A stretch of DNA of 64,000 bases from Antedon mediterranea (lineage: Eukaryota; Echinodermata; Crinoidea; Comatulida; Antedonidae), in NCBI RefSeq assembly GCF_964355755.1, contig NC_092671.1, positions 8,133,001 to 8,197,000 on the forward strand, written 5' to 3'. The notes under the pieces were generated by a model. That model made no database searches. It had not been told where the DNA came from and worked only from the letters and a program-made list of their open reading frames with translations. A program made the translations under genes and the position numbers. Positions 1-12,270 of the stretch are shown one piece after another; the first letter of the stretch is position 1, and every line of letters starts with the position of its first letter.

Positions 1-288
1 ATGGTCTCATGACTTTCGTGCAAAATAGAGAGATTGACAATTCGTTGAAAATATGTTTGCATTGAAAGATCTGGACAAAAGAAAATTTTCATAAACAAAC
101 TTTTCGGTTTCGTTTGATTCGACATTTGTATACGGCTATTTAACACGTCCTTATACATTACAATAATTCGTTTAATTAACAATTTTCTAAAATTAATTAC
201 AAATAGCCTAATATGTACGGTGTTGTTGTGTATAGCCGATTTCGACAAATACAGAGATTTACTATACGCACATCTAATTGGTCTACAT

Positions 289-300
289 ATTGGTCACGTG
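289..300 (+). promoter_or_regulatory. Composite inverted CCAAT / E-box (ATTGGTCACGTG) before Hox3
   Basis: ATTGG (an NF-Y type site on the other strand) overlaps GGTCAC and the palindromic E-box CACGTG (295-300). A second TTGGTC lies 12 bp upstream. CACGTG is the core bound by USF/MYC-type bHLH proteins. Binding here is inferred from motif and position only. Confidence 0.5.
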
Positions 301-305
301 GTGTT

Positions 306-359
306 ATGATTCCTAACTACATGAACGAGGGATGCCCAAGATTTGTCAGATGGAAATAA
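306..359 (+). other. Upstream ORF (17 codons) in the Hox3 5' leader
   Basis: An ATG at 306 opens a 17-codon frame ending at TAA 357-359, with a second in-frame ATG at 321. It closes 19 bases before the Hox3 start at 379 and is out of frame with it. If the transcript starts before 306, ribosomes would meet this frame first, which would lower Hox3 translation. Whether it lies in the mRNA is unknown. The peptide resembles nothing I recognise. Confidence 0.35.
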
Positions 360-378
360 ATTTTATCGAGAAATGACG

Positions 379-694
379 ATGCAAAGAGGTATTTTTGACA
401 GTTCGCAGATTTACAGTGAATACTACAGTAATGGTGGTTTTGGTTTTAGTAATTCGCAATTTTATTATGATCAAATCAACTCAAACAGTTATCAAAACGT
501 GCAAGCAGACGACTCACCGGTTGGCGCCTCCGCCTTTAATGGCCAAGAATCGCAGCATCCAACTCCAACGACATGTGGAAGCGACCAGGCTTTGACATCT
601 AAAAACTTATCAATCTTGCCAAAAACTATTTATCCATGGATGGTAGAATCCCGCCAAAATTCAAAACAAAAACCGACAGAACCCGAACCCCTTG
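379..694 (+). CDS. Hox3: Hox3 exon 1: N-terminal region and YPWM hexapeptide
   Basis: First coding exon of an anterior/group-3 Hox transcription factor; the full CDS is join(379..694, 6312..6817), 273 aa. Two in-frame ATGs occur, at 373 and 379, after an in-frame TGA at 322-324. I chose 379 because the protein then opens MQRGIFDSSQIY, which matches the MQKATYYDSSAIY-type opening of vertebrate Hox3 proteins; the 373 start would add two residues. The region is rich in Tyr, Asn, Ser and Gln. The hexapeptide YPWM is at residues 85-88, followed by VESRQN, which corresponds to the KESRQN of other Hox3 proteins. This motif contacts PBC-class cofactors. The exon ends after one base of a codon at a GTAAGT donor (695-700), so the intron is phase 1. 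Assignment as Hox3 is secure. Confidence 0.93.
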
Positions 695-3600
695 GTAAGT
701 ATATGATTAGCAACTAAGTTTTATATTCATTGTTTTCTTCAGTGAAGAAATATTTAACATACCTTGTAGGCCTAAGCAGAACCAAACTTTCGACGCGATG
801 AAAGGACCTGCCAGTACGCGGTTTGCCTTTTAATATCAGTTTGTGTGGCAATTAGCACGACGATGATAAGATATAGCGTCAGTTATGATTATATGCAAGT
901 ACAAGATTGTCGTACACCAGAAACTTTTTTTTCAAATTGAGACGTACTAATTAAGAAATATTTCATTGTTTTCTTTATCAAATGATAGGCTAGTTTTAAT
1001 AACTATTCTAAATTAGTAGGCTATACGTACTTATTTGTAACTGAATAATATAATCTTGATAAACAATTGCCTAAAAAAGCACAACGGTTTGCACTGTAGC
1101 CTATCTTTAAATAATGTTTTCTGTCGTGTTTTTCTACAGTTAAATCAGGGTCTAGTAGTACAGTAGTACTATTAGAGCAGGGAGTTCCTGATTAGAGTAT
1201 GCTACTCATCGTACTTACCTTTAGGCACAATGCGTCAACCATTTGTAAAATGCGGTTAAAATAAATAACTTCTTCAGCTCAAGACAGTTCTTTTTACAGA
1301 CAAATCGTTTATATTATGGCATACAAATAAAACAAAAATGTTTAATATTATTTACCATAAGAAATCCTAAAGAAAAGTCTGTTAATGTTACCATTGTCTC
1401 TTTGGAATAATGATTTCTCTGATCAGATTTAGTTTACTCAGATGCAGTTTTGATCGTATTGCCATATCGCTTGTATACGCACTTTCGTTATACTATATAG
1501 AAACCTATAGATACTATATTCAAAGCATCTATGTCTTGTATATCCAATACATGTGCAATGTTTGTGTAACTATATTGGCCTAGGCACACGGTAAATATAT
1601 ACCATGTAATGAGCGAGTCGTTGATAGGTAGTTTTGATCCTACAGATCCATTCAGAAATGATTTTGTACAATTAGATTATGTAGTTTCTAACCACTTTAA
1701 TAATATACTTTATTTAAAACTTTATTTTACTTTACTAAGGCACTTCGATATAAATTATGGGTTATTGCAACTATCCCAAAGGAGGCCTCCATGGCGCTAC
1801 AAATATCATTGTTTTATTGGAGTGAATCTTTTATGGAACATTTTAGACAGTTTCAATTCAGTAAATTGTATGTGGTTTAAGCACGTTGACAGACTTTAAA
1901 AATTACTGTTTCAACACACCTTGATCGCATCTTATCAACGTAGCATGGTATTAGGCCATAAAGCCTAGGTAGCAGCCTTGGATGAGCCAGATCAGCTAAT
2001 AAACTTGACCCAAGATATATCGTATAAGCCTACCCTAAATGTAATTATGGCGCGCTGGCATAAAAAGAGTGTGCTTTCTGTCAGTCTCTAAACAATATAG
2101 TTTTATTATAAAGTCTGATATGCAGTTTAACACCACTTTCATTAGTAGTACGGTACCGTACTCAAAATGTAACGTTTACCAACAGCAAGGGAATGATCTC
2201 CATTTAGGTGATTATGTTATTGCATAGAACCATGTTATGAATGCTTTAGGCATGGCGAAGATCACGTTGAAAGCTAAGGCCATGGAAATGTTCCGGGACA
2301 AAATTCATCTCTACCCGCTGCGTTTCCATCAGTGCTCCACAAGTTTTAATCCTAGCTCTATAACTACTTACTATATTGGCGATCATCTCAACGACATGAA
2401 CAAAAGGTTGTTCAATTTACGAGTAAATTCAGTTGTAAACAAATTAATTGGCGCTGTGAAAGTTAACACGTTGGATGGGAATACCGAAAAATAACGTTAT
2501 ATATGAGTAATGTAATTTGATTTTAAGTATCAATACAATATGGCATGTTATTAATTCAATTATTTTTCTCTATGCAAAATAATTCTTTTTTTTCATAAAC
2601 TAAACTTGAATATTACTATCATTTCTCTTGCCTGTATTGCTTATTAATAACTATATATTGTTTTACCACTATTTCCACTGTAATTTCCATTCATGGGGAG
2701 GGCCTATTATAATAATACTACACCAGATTGCGAGAACTAGGAAACAATTTGGTAAACTAAATATCAACACAGACATTAAAAATGGCCCTACAGTACTATG
2801 GTACGCCAACATTGACAAATATTTCGTAAAGTGCGACGTGTTTTATTTAGTTTAGGTTCAAGGTAAGGGACAATTACGGTATAGTAATGGACGTCAACAG
2901 GGGTCTAACTGAGGTATTGGTATAATTTGTTTGATCATATACAACCAGCAAAATACTGGCGCTAGGCGATTAATTAACCTAAATTCATTAGAAAGACTTT
3001 TTGACAAAATGGATATCCTTCAGTAAAGCTCAAATGTCAGACAATTTGATGGGTTGTATTTATCAGCTTCCCAGTACAAGATTTGTTAGCCATACATGAT
3101 CAGAATAGAATAGGTCTATACCATGCATGCAATGCAATATTATTCAACCAATCCGAATGTTAATTAAAGGTGCGGTTCTGACATGAAAATGTTTGAATTG
3201 TTATGCCAGAAATGAGGTAGAGTGATAACTTATGATCTAGATAGATAAACGTTATCTTTTTTTTCTGACATGATAATGTGCTGTTGAAACATTTCAGGTG
3301 TTATTAATATTAGTTGGTTCATTCTATTAAAAATTGGTATAATTAATGATTCTAAGCAACCGGGCTCTTGGCTTTGCTATACCGGGTGGACTTTCAAATG
3401 CATTTTTGTTTATAACTATCTTAATAATCGTTACGGAAACTCATATTTTTATGATACTTATACATCCTAACCCCCCCCCCCCCCTCCTGTATAGTTTCAA
3501 TAATGATGATTCAAGAAAATATAGGCCTAGCGTTGAAGCAATCTGAGATAACATGAGAGTAGCTACCAATTGAGAAAATCATGTCAACGCATGAAAACAA

Positions 3601-6311
3601 TGGTTCCACCAATTAATTATCAAAACAATGTTTGTTTTGTTTTACAATTATAGTTTAAAAACCTTTCTAATTTAACTGTAACCTTTTGATGCAGATTTAT
3701 GGAATAAATATTTAATTTCATTACAATTGTTGATACTTTTATATTTGTTTTCCGTTTTTGTTGAAACACATGCCATGAAGATAAAATCCGTGACCCTTAC
3801 GTGGGCATTATCTTGTCGTAAATCTTTTGTTTACAGCTTTCTGTGATACGAATTTCAAATATTAAAATCGCTTTTAGGATCATCAAAATGTTTTTTATTG
3901 ATGTTGATGTTTGTAATTACTATCCTCATCTCACCGACACGCGTCAAAGAATTCACATGCTGAAGCCATTAAAATGATGTTGTCATAACCGAGTTATTAA
4001 AGAACACTTTACAAGGTGATAAACAATAAACTGATGAAATAAACTCACTTTGCTCTCTTTAAACATTATTGAGAAATAAACCGAGAATTAAGCTACTGTG
4101 TAATGCAGATTTATTAAAGTCGCGTGTATCCAATAACTTAAATCGATTCATAGACATTTTGAAAAAGTTAAATAATTGGCGTTCATTTATAAGCAGATTT
4201 GTATATACAACAAAATACTGAAACTTTTTTAAACAATAAATAATAGTACAGTCAATTATGAAATGTCCATTAGGCCTAGGCCTGAAAGTTAAGTTTATAA
4301 CAAACAAAAATTGTTTAAAAGTAAACCGTAAAATACTAATTGTTATGGTTGAGTTTATTACGGTAATTATAAGTTAAAGAAAACATTACTAATATTCAAG
4401 AAATTGGCCTACCTGATCAATGCTATCATAGATGATATTGTCAATAGTTATAGGCCTACAATCGGCAATGTATTTTTATATTCACAACTGTGGCCCGTAT
4501 AGGAGAAAGTGGTCTTTAGCGTGTCAGTTTCTTATTCAAATTGCTGTATAGATGTTTCTAATCAAAAGTAGCTTTTAAAAAATAGGAATCCGTTATAATC
4601 AAGGTACCGTTTCAAACTTTATTTTTCTTACTCATCTTTTATATTTTCTATAGGATATTGTACATGCTTTGATATTGTTGTTTGACTGATCTAAAAGTTT
4701 AAAGTTTTTCCTCTTTTGATATTCCCGCATTGTTTTCTTAAGTGACATCCGCCCTAGTCAGTAGGTCAAAAGTATATGACATTGTCACGTACCGTAGTGA
4801 TGTAGCCATGAAAACAAAAAGCGATTCATTAAGTAACGAATCGTTTGGTGTCATCACCAACTTCCGACTTCTTAATACTTCGGTCACGAACACTGTTTTT
4901 CTTCCAAGATTCTCTATGACGTCATTATAAATTTTACAAGCAGTACTGATTTTGACGCGTATTTTCAATTCAACAGATCTGAGTATAAACAGTTTTCCTC
5001 TTATACAATAGCTATATAGAGGAATAACCAAATTCAAACAAAAGATTACAAAAAAGTGTATAGTGGAGTAAATTTTAAATTTTCTCTACTAAGTGACCCA
5101 ATGTGATTTAATTTTCTTAAAACATGAATTCCTTCTTAAAACATGAATTTTGAATGTAATGTCTTCAATTTTGTGTGTGTGCGTGTGTGTATCTTCTGTG
5201 TCCTCCCACTTTTATTTCTTCTTGTTATGAAGAATTATGTTAGAATATATGATATCTTCTATTCAATGAATAATACATTTGACATAACTTCAAATTCAAT
5301 GATAAAATTACTAAACTCGTTCCTGATTTAAAGATAATAAATATACTTCCATTTTGCGAGGAAATATTTAGAGATTTTTAGTCCAGTTCTATGTTTACAT
5401 ATAGTTGTTTACAGTTCCAGAGTAAAAATAGAGGCCTAACATTTTTCCAAAAGTTACCGCTTTACGTTCGTACACCGGGGATAAGTATCTTTGGATTGGG
5501 ATAATCGTTAGGCTTACGGCCATATTGGCATTGTAATCTCATTGCAAGTTAAACTATAATGCTGATGCCAGTGTGTGTAAATTGATAACAATCGAAAAGA
5601 TTTCTTCCATATCCACAAAGAACAATTCGAAAATAAGACGACAATTCGGTCCAGGAGAGCATTTTTAAATTCCTGAAATCAATCGAGACATTCGTTTTCT
5701 TTCTGATTGAAAAAAACTCATTTGAGATTTGAATGTCAATGTTAAGTGGAGATATTGTTCCAAACAATGCGAAGAACCTCTAAATACGAACCTAAAACTG
5801 TTGTTAAACTGGAAAGTGTTTGCTAAGCTAAAAATTGGACTGAAACTTTCCATTAAATTTTTGCAGTAACAATGAACATAAGCTTTCGAAATAATTATAT
5901 GTTTATTTTGTATATGTTATTATGGTGATTTTAGAAAATTGTGAACCATTGGAAGAATTGGGAACTAGAAACTATTTCAATACATTTTTTAAATACAAAT
6001 TTTTTAAATACAAATTTTGTAATTACAACCATGCAATGTTTATGAGTTTTTCTTTTTGTTTACGTAAACATTTCATTTCCTATACCACATGTTTGTGTAT
6101 TTCGCTTTTAACTAAGTCCTATGACGTATTCGTAACGTCATACCACTACAGTTATCCACAATCATAAGATTTTGTTGATTTTGTTTAAGATGTTTTTCAT
6201 GTTTACGGAAGTTTTCAATACCAATATTTTACTAAACCCCATGGGTCAATTAAAAAAAATAAAAATCTTTAGTTTGTTTTGACTGTTTTCTTCTTTTTTA
6301 AAAAAATACAG
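695..6311 (+). other. Hox3 intron (5.6 kb)
   Basis: The donor is GTAAGT at 695. The acceptor is AG at 6310-6311, behind a pyrimidine-rich stretch ending in ATACAG. Joining gives an uninterrupted reading frame (PEPLG-YEKPP). The interior is A+T-rich. Visible items are a run of 14 C at 3471-3484, a perfect CRE-type TGACGTCA at 4917-4924, several TAGGCCTA palindromes (for example 3522, 4271 and 4451), and a short duplication of an A+T motif near 5990-6020. Open frames such as 2237-2494 and the minus-strand 4738-5037 have slightly raised G+C, but no recognisable domain and no splice context. I do not call them genes. Confidence 0.85.
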
Positions 6312-6817
6312 GTTATGAAAAACCACCAACAAAGAAAACCGTCGATGTTACAGGGACATCTAAACGAAATAGAACAGCATTTACAAGTGCTCAACTAGTA
6401 GAGTTAGAAAAAGAATTCCACTTTAACCGCTATTTATGTAGACCCAGACGGATTGAAATGGCAAATGCATTAAATCTAACTGAGAGACAAATAAAAATTT
6501 GGTTTCAAAATCGAAGGATGAAATACAAACGTGACATGAAAGAAAGTGAGAGAGCCGAACGTGGAATGAAAGTATCCGATTCGGTGCTTGCTAGGCAGTC
6601 AGAAAGATCTAGCCTTATAGCAGCAAACTCGCTTATGTTCAGCCCAATTGGAGGCATGGAACGGACATTTCACGGCAATAGTAACAGCGTACCTACCACA
6701 TGCGGAAGGGGAGGTACAGGTGTTTTACCGACAATAGGCCCAACTTTTGATAGATTTAATTCTCATATTTCTTCACATTCAACTATGACCTCAGGATCAC
6801 GATTAACTCACCTTTGA
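6312..6817 (+). CDS. Hox3: Hox3 exon 2: homeodomain and C-terminus
   Basis: Second and last coding exon. The homeodomain spans residues 122-181 of the spliced protein, from [10 protein letters not shown] to KYKRDM. It has the expected core residues: R5, F20, the helix-3 stretch [14 protein letters not shown] with W48, F49, Q50, N51 and R53, and the group-3 pattern [20 protein letters not shown]50 and N51 predict the usual antennapedia-class preference for TAAT-type sites. Behind the homeodomain is a short tail of 92 residues, basic and acidic first, then Ser/Thr/Gly-rich. It ends SRLTHL at the TGA (6815-6817), matching the KLTHL end seen in vertebrate Hox3 proteins. At 273 aa the protein is clearly shorter than vertebrate Hox3 (about 400 aa), mostly through loss of low-complexity linker. 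It acts in the nucleus. It lies first in the window, with the other two anterior Hox genes downstream on the same strand. Confidence 0.95.
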
Positions 6818-6829
6818 AGGAACACATTG

Positions 6830-7105
6830 AATAAAGAAAAAAATGGAAGTTTCTATTGCTGCAGATTCATTGCCATTGATGACAAGAAAATCACCAAGTT
6901 GTCATCCTATATGAAAACTGTGGTGCATGGTCAACATGGCCTACAGTATTTTTCAATGTTCTGGCGGAGTTGCTGTTTATCAACTGTCTATTGTTAGAGG
7001 CCTAACTGACATGAGCATTTGTATTGAAAAGTATTGTACAATTTTATTTCATTATTATTCTTTATGCAATATGAATATTCAATAGTGTATTGTTAATTTA
7101 ATAAA
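6830..7105 (+). other. Hox3 3' UTR with two AATAAA signals
   Basis: AATAAA occurs 13 bases after the stop (6830-6835) and again at 7100-7105 in an A+T-rich context. The second gives a more usual 3' UTR length of roughly 300 bases. Which one is used cannot be told from sequence. Confidence 0.45.
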
Positions 7106-7991
7106 AAACACTCATGCTTAATGATGTTATTTTTTTGTAAACCATGACGGTATTTTTTATCTTTTAAAATAATATACAGAATGTATAATATATAAATAAT
7201 ACGATGAACACTTTCATTTATAAGATGATTTCCATAATCACATTTTTTTAGTCCTACGATAAAATACGGTAATGAAAAAAGAAAAATGACTAAGGGTTAA
7301 CAAAGCGAATTAAAAAGGTAGATCAGGTACCTTGATGATATCATGATTTAAATGTTAAGAAACCAAGACATATTTAATTACTTGTTTTAGTGTAATTTTA
7401 ATATATTTTCTTTCCATATTATATATTGCTATAAACATAACATGTATAGTTTATTCCATGAAATCATCAGTTTATTCAAATGAGCAATCTTACAGAAGAC
7501 TATCGTAATGTTCTAGATTTATTAACGAGAACACAAATGTTATCAATTATACTTAAGCCTCTTGCTTCGTATTGTCTATAATCTTGATTAAGTCTACCTA
7601 CACAAAATCCAAACAATTAAAATTTACTTTTATATTTCTGGCCTGATTTTAAGAAACCGAACTTGATACAAAAAAAAAACTATGCATCATACTTTTTTTG
7701 GCTTATTTATTTGGTTAAAATTAATTTAAATATTAGGCCTACAAGAAAAAAGTACAAGATTCACAAGAAATGCGTTAAAAATGGTATAGCATTTTAATAA
7801 AATTCATGGAAAAAAGATTAAAAATTACCAGTAAAGAATTTGTGTATTAATGATGTAGGCCTAATTATCATTATTAAAACTACAAAAATGATCACTACTT
7901 TAAGATAATAAATAAAAAATATCAGGTTTTACACAAATATCATCATTTGTTTGTAATCGGAGATTTATAACACTTCGGTAATGTCGGTCTC
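7106..7991. other. A+T-rich intergenic DNA, nothing recognised
   Basis: No open frame of note and no repeat that I can match elsewhere in the window. TAGGCCTA-type palindromes appear near 7736 and 7857. Confidence 0.6.
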
Positions 7992-8176
7992 TAAAGCTTG
8001 ATTCCCACTAGAACGTAACGCAAGGACGTAAACGCAACGCAAGCGTTTTAACCAATGACAAGCGAAGTTATAGACAGTTAGCAATCACAAGCGAATAAGT
8101 CATCGCTTGTGATTGGTCAATTCACTTGCGTTGCGTTACGTCCTTGTGTTGCGTCGCTAGTGGGAACCACGCTTTA
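7992..8176. mobile_element. MITE family A, copy 1 (terminal inverted repeats TAAAGCTTGGTTCCCACT)
   Basis: A 185-bp palindromic non-autonomous element. The left end reads TAAAGCTTGATTCCCACTAG; the right end, read on the other strand, is TAAAGCGTGGTTCCCACTAG. Subterminal blocks CGTAACGCAAGGACGTAA and TTACGTCCTTG also mirror each other. Inside, AATCACAAGCGA and TCGCTTGTGATT form a second nested inverted repeat. A second copy is at 19687-19843 and a one-ended relic at 13807-13875. No coding capacity is present. A target-site duplication is not clear, so the superfamily is undetermined. Confidence 0.75.
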
Positions 8177-8655
8177 CTAGGATATCCATAAGAAGTGTCC
8201 AACCAATATAGTATTTGGAGAGGGTGAATTTTGTGAATTTTGTGGACTTTATGCGTGTACGTATCATCGATATTATAGTCAATGAATAAAATCATGCATT
8301 ATTTAATCTGTGTATCAAATTGTATAAATATCTTAGTCTTCCACTTTATTCACATTCTATTCAAAATGCTTTATGATAAATATTTATTAGCCTGAAGTTT
8401 TTATAACCTTTTGTACTGAACTGTATTCCAATAAAATGAATTATTGCAACTTGGAATATTATACGTATAACATTAACAGTTAAATTTTCTTGTTTTCTTG
8501 TAGAAATCTCTTTGTACCATCACGTTGCTTTCTTGGTATCAATGATTTAATTCTGTCTAAGCATGTAATCTTTTGAATAAAATGTGATTAAAAAATGAGT
8601 TCATACAATAATTTATTTTGAGGAAGCAGCTTAAAAAGTCCTCCTGAAAAAAACT
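8177..8655. other. A+T-rich intergenic DNA, nothing recognised
   Basis: No gene, tandem repeat or shared repeat detected by eye. Confidence 0.55.
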
Positions 8656-8968
8656 AAATTTTACAAATATGTTATGTATTGTTAAATATGCCATTTTAAT
8701 GTATATAATAGGTATTCACTTTGACCAAAAACAAAATTGGATCGAAACAATATTATTTTATCTTAAAAACTGTAATTTAAGTCAAACATTGTCAATAGTA
8801 TGTCAAACAATGGGGTTTTGGATAAATGTAACCGTTTATTTTGTCTTGTATAAGTGACATTTTTATATGGATGTGAATAACGTTATTAAAACTGCAACAT
8901 GTCATATTCAAAGTATGATTTTATTAATCTTCATTTTTAATATTTTTGGGGAACAATAGATCTTTGAT
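8656..8968 (+). repeat. Dispersed ~300-bp repeat R, copy 1
   Basis: One of four diverged copies of the same sequence in the window (others at 11261-11586, 49721-50020 and, reversed, 25005-25195). Shared landmarks in order are AATATGCCATTTTAATGT, CACTTTGACCAAAAA, CTGAAAAA/TAAAAACTGTAATTTAA, ACCGTTTATTTTGT, ATTAAAACT, ATTCAAAGT and GGGGAACAATAGATCTTT. There are no clear terminal inverted repeats and no coding frame. It could be a non-autonomous transposon or a retroelement tail. The 62-codon frame inside (8669-8857) is not kept in the other copies. Confidence 0.7.
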
Positions 8969-10565
8969 ATTTCATAATGAATTATTGTTATATAAATAAA
9001 CTTTGTTTTGCTTTCATGTATGCCTAAAATAAATATCAATAAATAATAGCATAATGTTCGTATTTTATTACTTTTAAATAATAATCCAGTTGAACTCATT
9101 TTACTTTAATTTGGTAAAAACTATAATTAAGGAGAATGGAACATATATTATGTGTTCTAGACAAAGTGTATAGACATGCGATGCTCTATATAGAATTTGC
9201 CTGATACTGGACAAATCGGCAAAAGGAGGTTAAGGGTAGTGCATGGTACCGGCGTAATATGTGTTTCAGATGCTGTATCACGGAATTTGCATTTATTCCC
9301 AACACAGATACTACAGAGAATCAACTATAAAACACTGTTATTATCATTTGGCCGATTACATAAACTAAAAACATTATCAGTGAAAAATATTGAAAACGCG
9401 TCAATAAGGTATACGTTGATTAATTGCGGATGTATTTCTGGTAAGCCTAGACTCGAGCTGAGATAATAATAGAAACAGCGATATGCACACATCTGGAAGT
9501 GTCAACTTCGATTTTTGCTGCCAGTTTTTGTGATTTTTTTGTGAAAATCGTGTGATATTAAATGGAACGATATGGTAAAAAAGAAAGGCTTCTAGAGATA
9601 CACCCGGTAGATTAATCAATGTTGTCTTCTTGATGCAAGTCATAACAAATATTATCATTTCGTTTTTTGTTCATAATTTTTTTTTTCCTAGAACATTTTT
9701 GTAATGCTAAGTCAAAAACAACAATTGTATTTCTATATACATTTATCAAAACAAGGAAATATAAAGTAACTAAATAATAAAACTATACGACTTTGGTTTT
9801 TCATTAATAAAACTGGCCTTGGCATATCGGTAATCATTGCAATATTATTATTAGTAGATTATTCTTGTATCTTATACCTTTTTATAATGGTTATAGTTTA
9901 CATATAACGCTTACTTAAGAAAAATAATAAAATAAAACGTTTTTACAGTTTAAACGTGTGTACGAATATTATTATGGATTAACTAAGGCATCAAATAAAA
10001 TACAAAATCATCATAAGTACATTTATACCAGAATAATCAAATCATGAAATAAAATTTAAAAAAATTAAAATGGCATTATAAGTAAATAAAAACGTTTGCT
10101 AAAGACGTGATAATATTACTATGTTAATAATATTTGAGCCAAAAAAACCTAATAAGCAAATCTAGTATCTTTTGAAAGTGTTGTCCATTAACTGCGAGAT
10201 TTATCTGCTGTGAAAGTAAAACGTGACGACAAACAAGATATCGATGACCGAGATGAAGTAAAAAACAAACTCAAGGGCGCAAAATTGGATACATCGTATC
10301 ACTGATATGGATGTTTTGCATTAATCATTACGTGAACTGTGTCAGTCAGATATTAAAGCTTACAACACATTTCTTAACAAGTCGACTATTACAAGCTGGT
10401 GTATTAACGTTTCTCTGTAGTATTTGGTTTAGGCTTCACACTAAGTTAATAAAACGCGTGTATCAAGATGGTATCATTTTAACTAACATGATGAGCCAAG
10501 AGTGGACCGACAGATAGCAAAAGTTTAATTTAGAATGGGCAGGGTTTACTTTTTTTTAAACAGTA
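8969..10565. other. A+T-rich intergenic DNA without a supported gene
   Basis: Holds short open frames on both strands near 9197-9466 and 9401-9658, which overlap and have no recognisable domain. The sequence around 9200-9620 has slightly higher G+C than its surroundings. I see nothing else to call. Confidence 0.5.
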
Positions 10566-10715
10566 TAAAGCTACCCTATCAAACTGGTTTGACAACAAAA
10601 GTGTGATGTGCCCAAATATGACAGTGATATGCTTAAATATGATAGTAATATGACATCATATTTGCACATTAAATTATTTTGTCATATAAAGTTTGATAGT
10701 GTAGACAGAGCTTTA
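10566..10715. mobile_element. MITE family B, copy 1 (ends TAAAGC...CTATCAAACT)
   Basis: About 150 bp. The right end AGTTTGATAGTGTAGACAGA followed by GCTTTA is intact. The left end TAAAGCTACCCTATCAAACT is a decayed mirror of it. The middle contains three loose repeats of an AAATATGATAGTGATATG-like motif. The better preserved copy is at 53723-53877. Non-coding. Confidence 0.7.
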
Positions 10716-11260
10716 GCATGGGTTCTACTGGATGCATACGTCTAATGTGAACCCGTGGTAAAACAAATAACTTATAGAAAAATGCTGTCGCGTTTGCGTT
10801 TATAAAGGACATTTTCCGCGTTTCGGGTAATTGTCGAACATATCGAAAACGCGTCGAAATTGATCCGGTCTGTCGGTTTTTAAGTTTTGTTTTATCGTGG
10901 TTTTCACATCTGGATTTTCAAATTACTCCGTATATTAAAGCCTAAACGAAAAGATATCAAACCTGGCTACAAATCGGCAAAACAGGTGTCGTGTAATATC
11001 AAGTATACCTATACATTTTGTATGAGATGTACAAATTAATATATGCTTAATAGGTAGAATATATGGAAATTATTTTACAGAAGCTGTATGTGAATTCTGA
11101 TCATAAGAACAATGTTTAAAACATTAACAAAGTTGTACGATTAATAATGCGAGTGGGGTGGGGCGGGTTAATTACTCATTGCATACCATCTAACTAACTA
11201 AACGAGGTTGGTTTTTCTTTTAAAATTTAATAAATATTAAAGATGTGCAGCTGTCCTCTC
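10716..11260. other. Intergenic DNA, nothing recognised
   Basis: Mixed A+T-rich sequence with a short G-rich patch near 11150-11168. No gene or shared repeat was identified. Confidence 0.5.
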
Positions 11261-11586
11261 AAAAATAATTTTTACAATTGTTTTTGTTGAATATGCCATT
11301 TTAATGTCACATAACAGTTATCCGATTTAATCAAACATTGAAGCTAAACAAAATGTATTTTACCTGAAAAAAAATTGTAATTTAAATCAAAAAATTGTCA
11401 AATTGGCTGCCAGCCAATGGATTTCTAGTTGAATTTAACCATATATTATGTTGTTTTGTAAGTAAAAACATTATTTGCTTTTTTTTTTTCTACGAAAGCT
11501 TTATTAAAACTATAAAATAACCTATTCAAAGTCTGATTTAATTAATCTTTATTGTTCATGTTTTAGGGGGACAATACATCTTTAAA
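11261..11586 (+). repeat. Dispersed repeat R, copy 2
   Basis: Carries the same ordered landmarks as the copy at 8656-8968: AATATGCCATTTTAATGTCA near the start, ATTTTACCTGAAAAA, AAATAACCTATTCAAAGTCT and GGGGGACAATACATCTTTAA at the end. It is closest to the copy at 49721-50020, with which it shares GTCACATAA and a homopolymer (T or T/C) before the 3' part. Confidence 0.7.
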
Positions 11587-12270
11587 TGTTCCACTATTCT
11601 TTTTTTGTCATCATTTTCCTCTATGCATAATAGTCGGGACTCAATTATCAATATTTCAAGATACGTGCAAAATATGTATTCATTTCTTGGTATACGGGTT
11701 ATCTAAGCCAGACGAAAATTGAAAAGTACCTATTATTCCTAATAACTAGAAGATTTATGTGATTTCTAAAGGGAAAACAGAAATATAATCTGCCTCGTTA
11801 ACAATTTTTGAACGAAGGAGTGTCCTTACAGGTGCATAGATGTCTGATACAATGCGGGTGCGGTGATCCAATCCCCTGTCTAGGCCTGGGATAACTTATT
11901 TCTGACCCTTTTATTTTTTTTAAAATTTGCTTCCCATGTATTCAATTTGCCTTTAAACGGTTTGTGTTGCATGCGAATACATAATAAAAATATATCAGTG
12001 TCTGATTTTTTTTTTAACCTGTCTGATATCATTACTTTTGTTAACAAATGTGATGAACAACGGGTAATAAAAAAAGGGAAATGTCGAAACATCAAACGCT
12101 GAAAATAGAGGAGGACGTGCGAAGTTGAACAAAACCAAAGATGAATTTGTTAGCATAGCCATGACAGAACTTCAAAGCCGCGTCGTATGAACAACGAACC
12201 ATAACAAAATAATTATTATTATAGTTTAATTCACTGATTTTTTTACTTTTTTTGTATATGCAAAAGAGTT
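11587..12270. other. Intergenic DNA, nothing recognised
   Basis: Two minus-strand open frames (11880-12095 and 12092-12343) lie here and run into the adjacent SINE. Neither shows a domain. No other feature was seen. Confidence 0.5.

Larger units (their letters stand above)
1..378 (+). promoter_or_regulatory. Hox3 upstream region and 5' UTR
   Basis: This is the non-coding sequence directly before Hox3. It has no convincing TATA box. Two inverted CCAAT boxes (ATTGG at 277-281 and 289-293) occur, and the second runs straight into an E-box, giving ATTGGTCACGTG at 289-300. That is 78 bp before the chosen start codon. The same ATTGG/GGTCAC/CACGTG combination occurs upstream of the other two Hox genes in the window, which makes it the best promoter candidate. 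The transcription start cannot be placed from sequence alone. Homology of the first 250 bases to anything else was not recognised. Confidence 0.55.

Noticed and set aside
2237-2494. 85-codon frame in the Hox3 intron with raised G+C
   Set aside because: No domain, no splice signals that would join it to Hox3, and no independent gene context.
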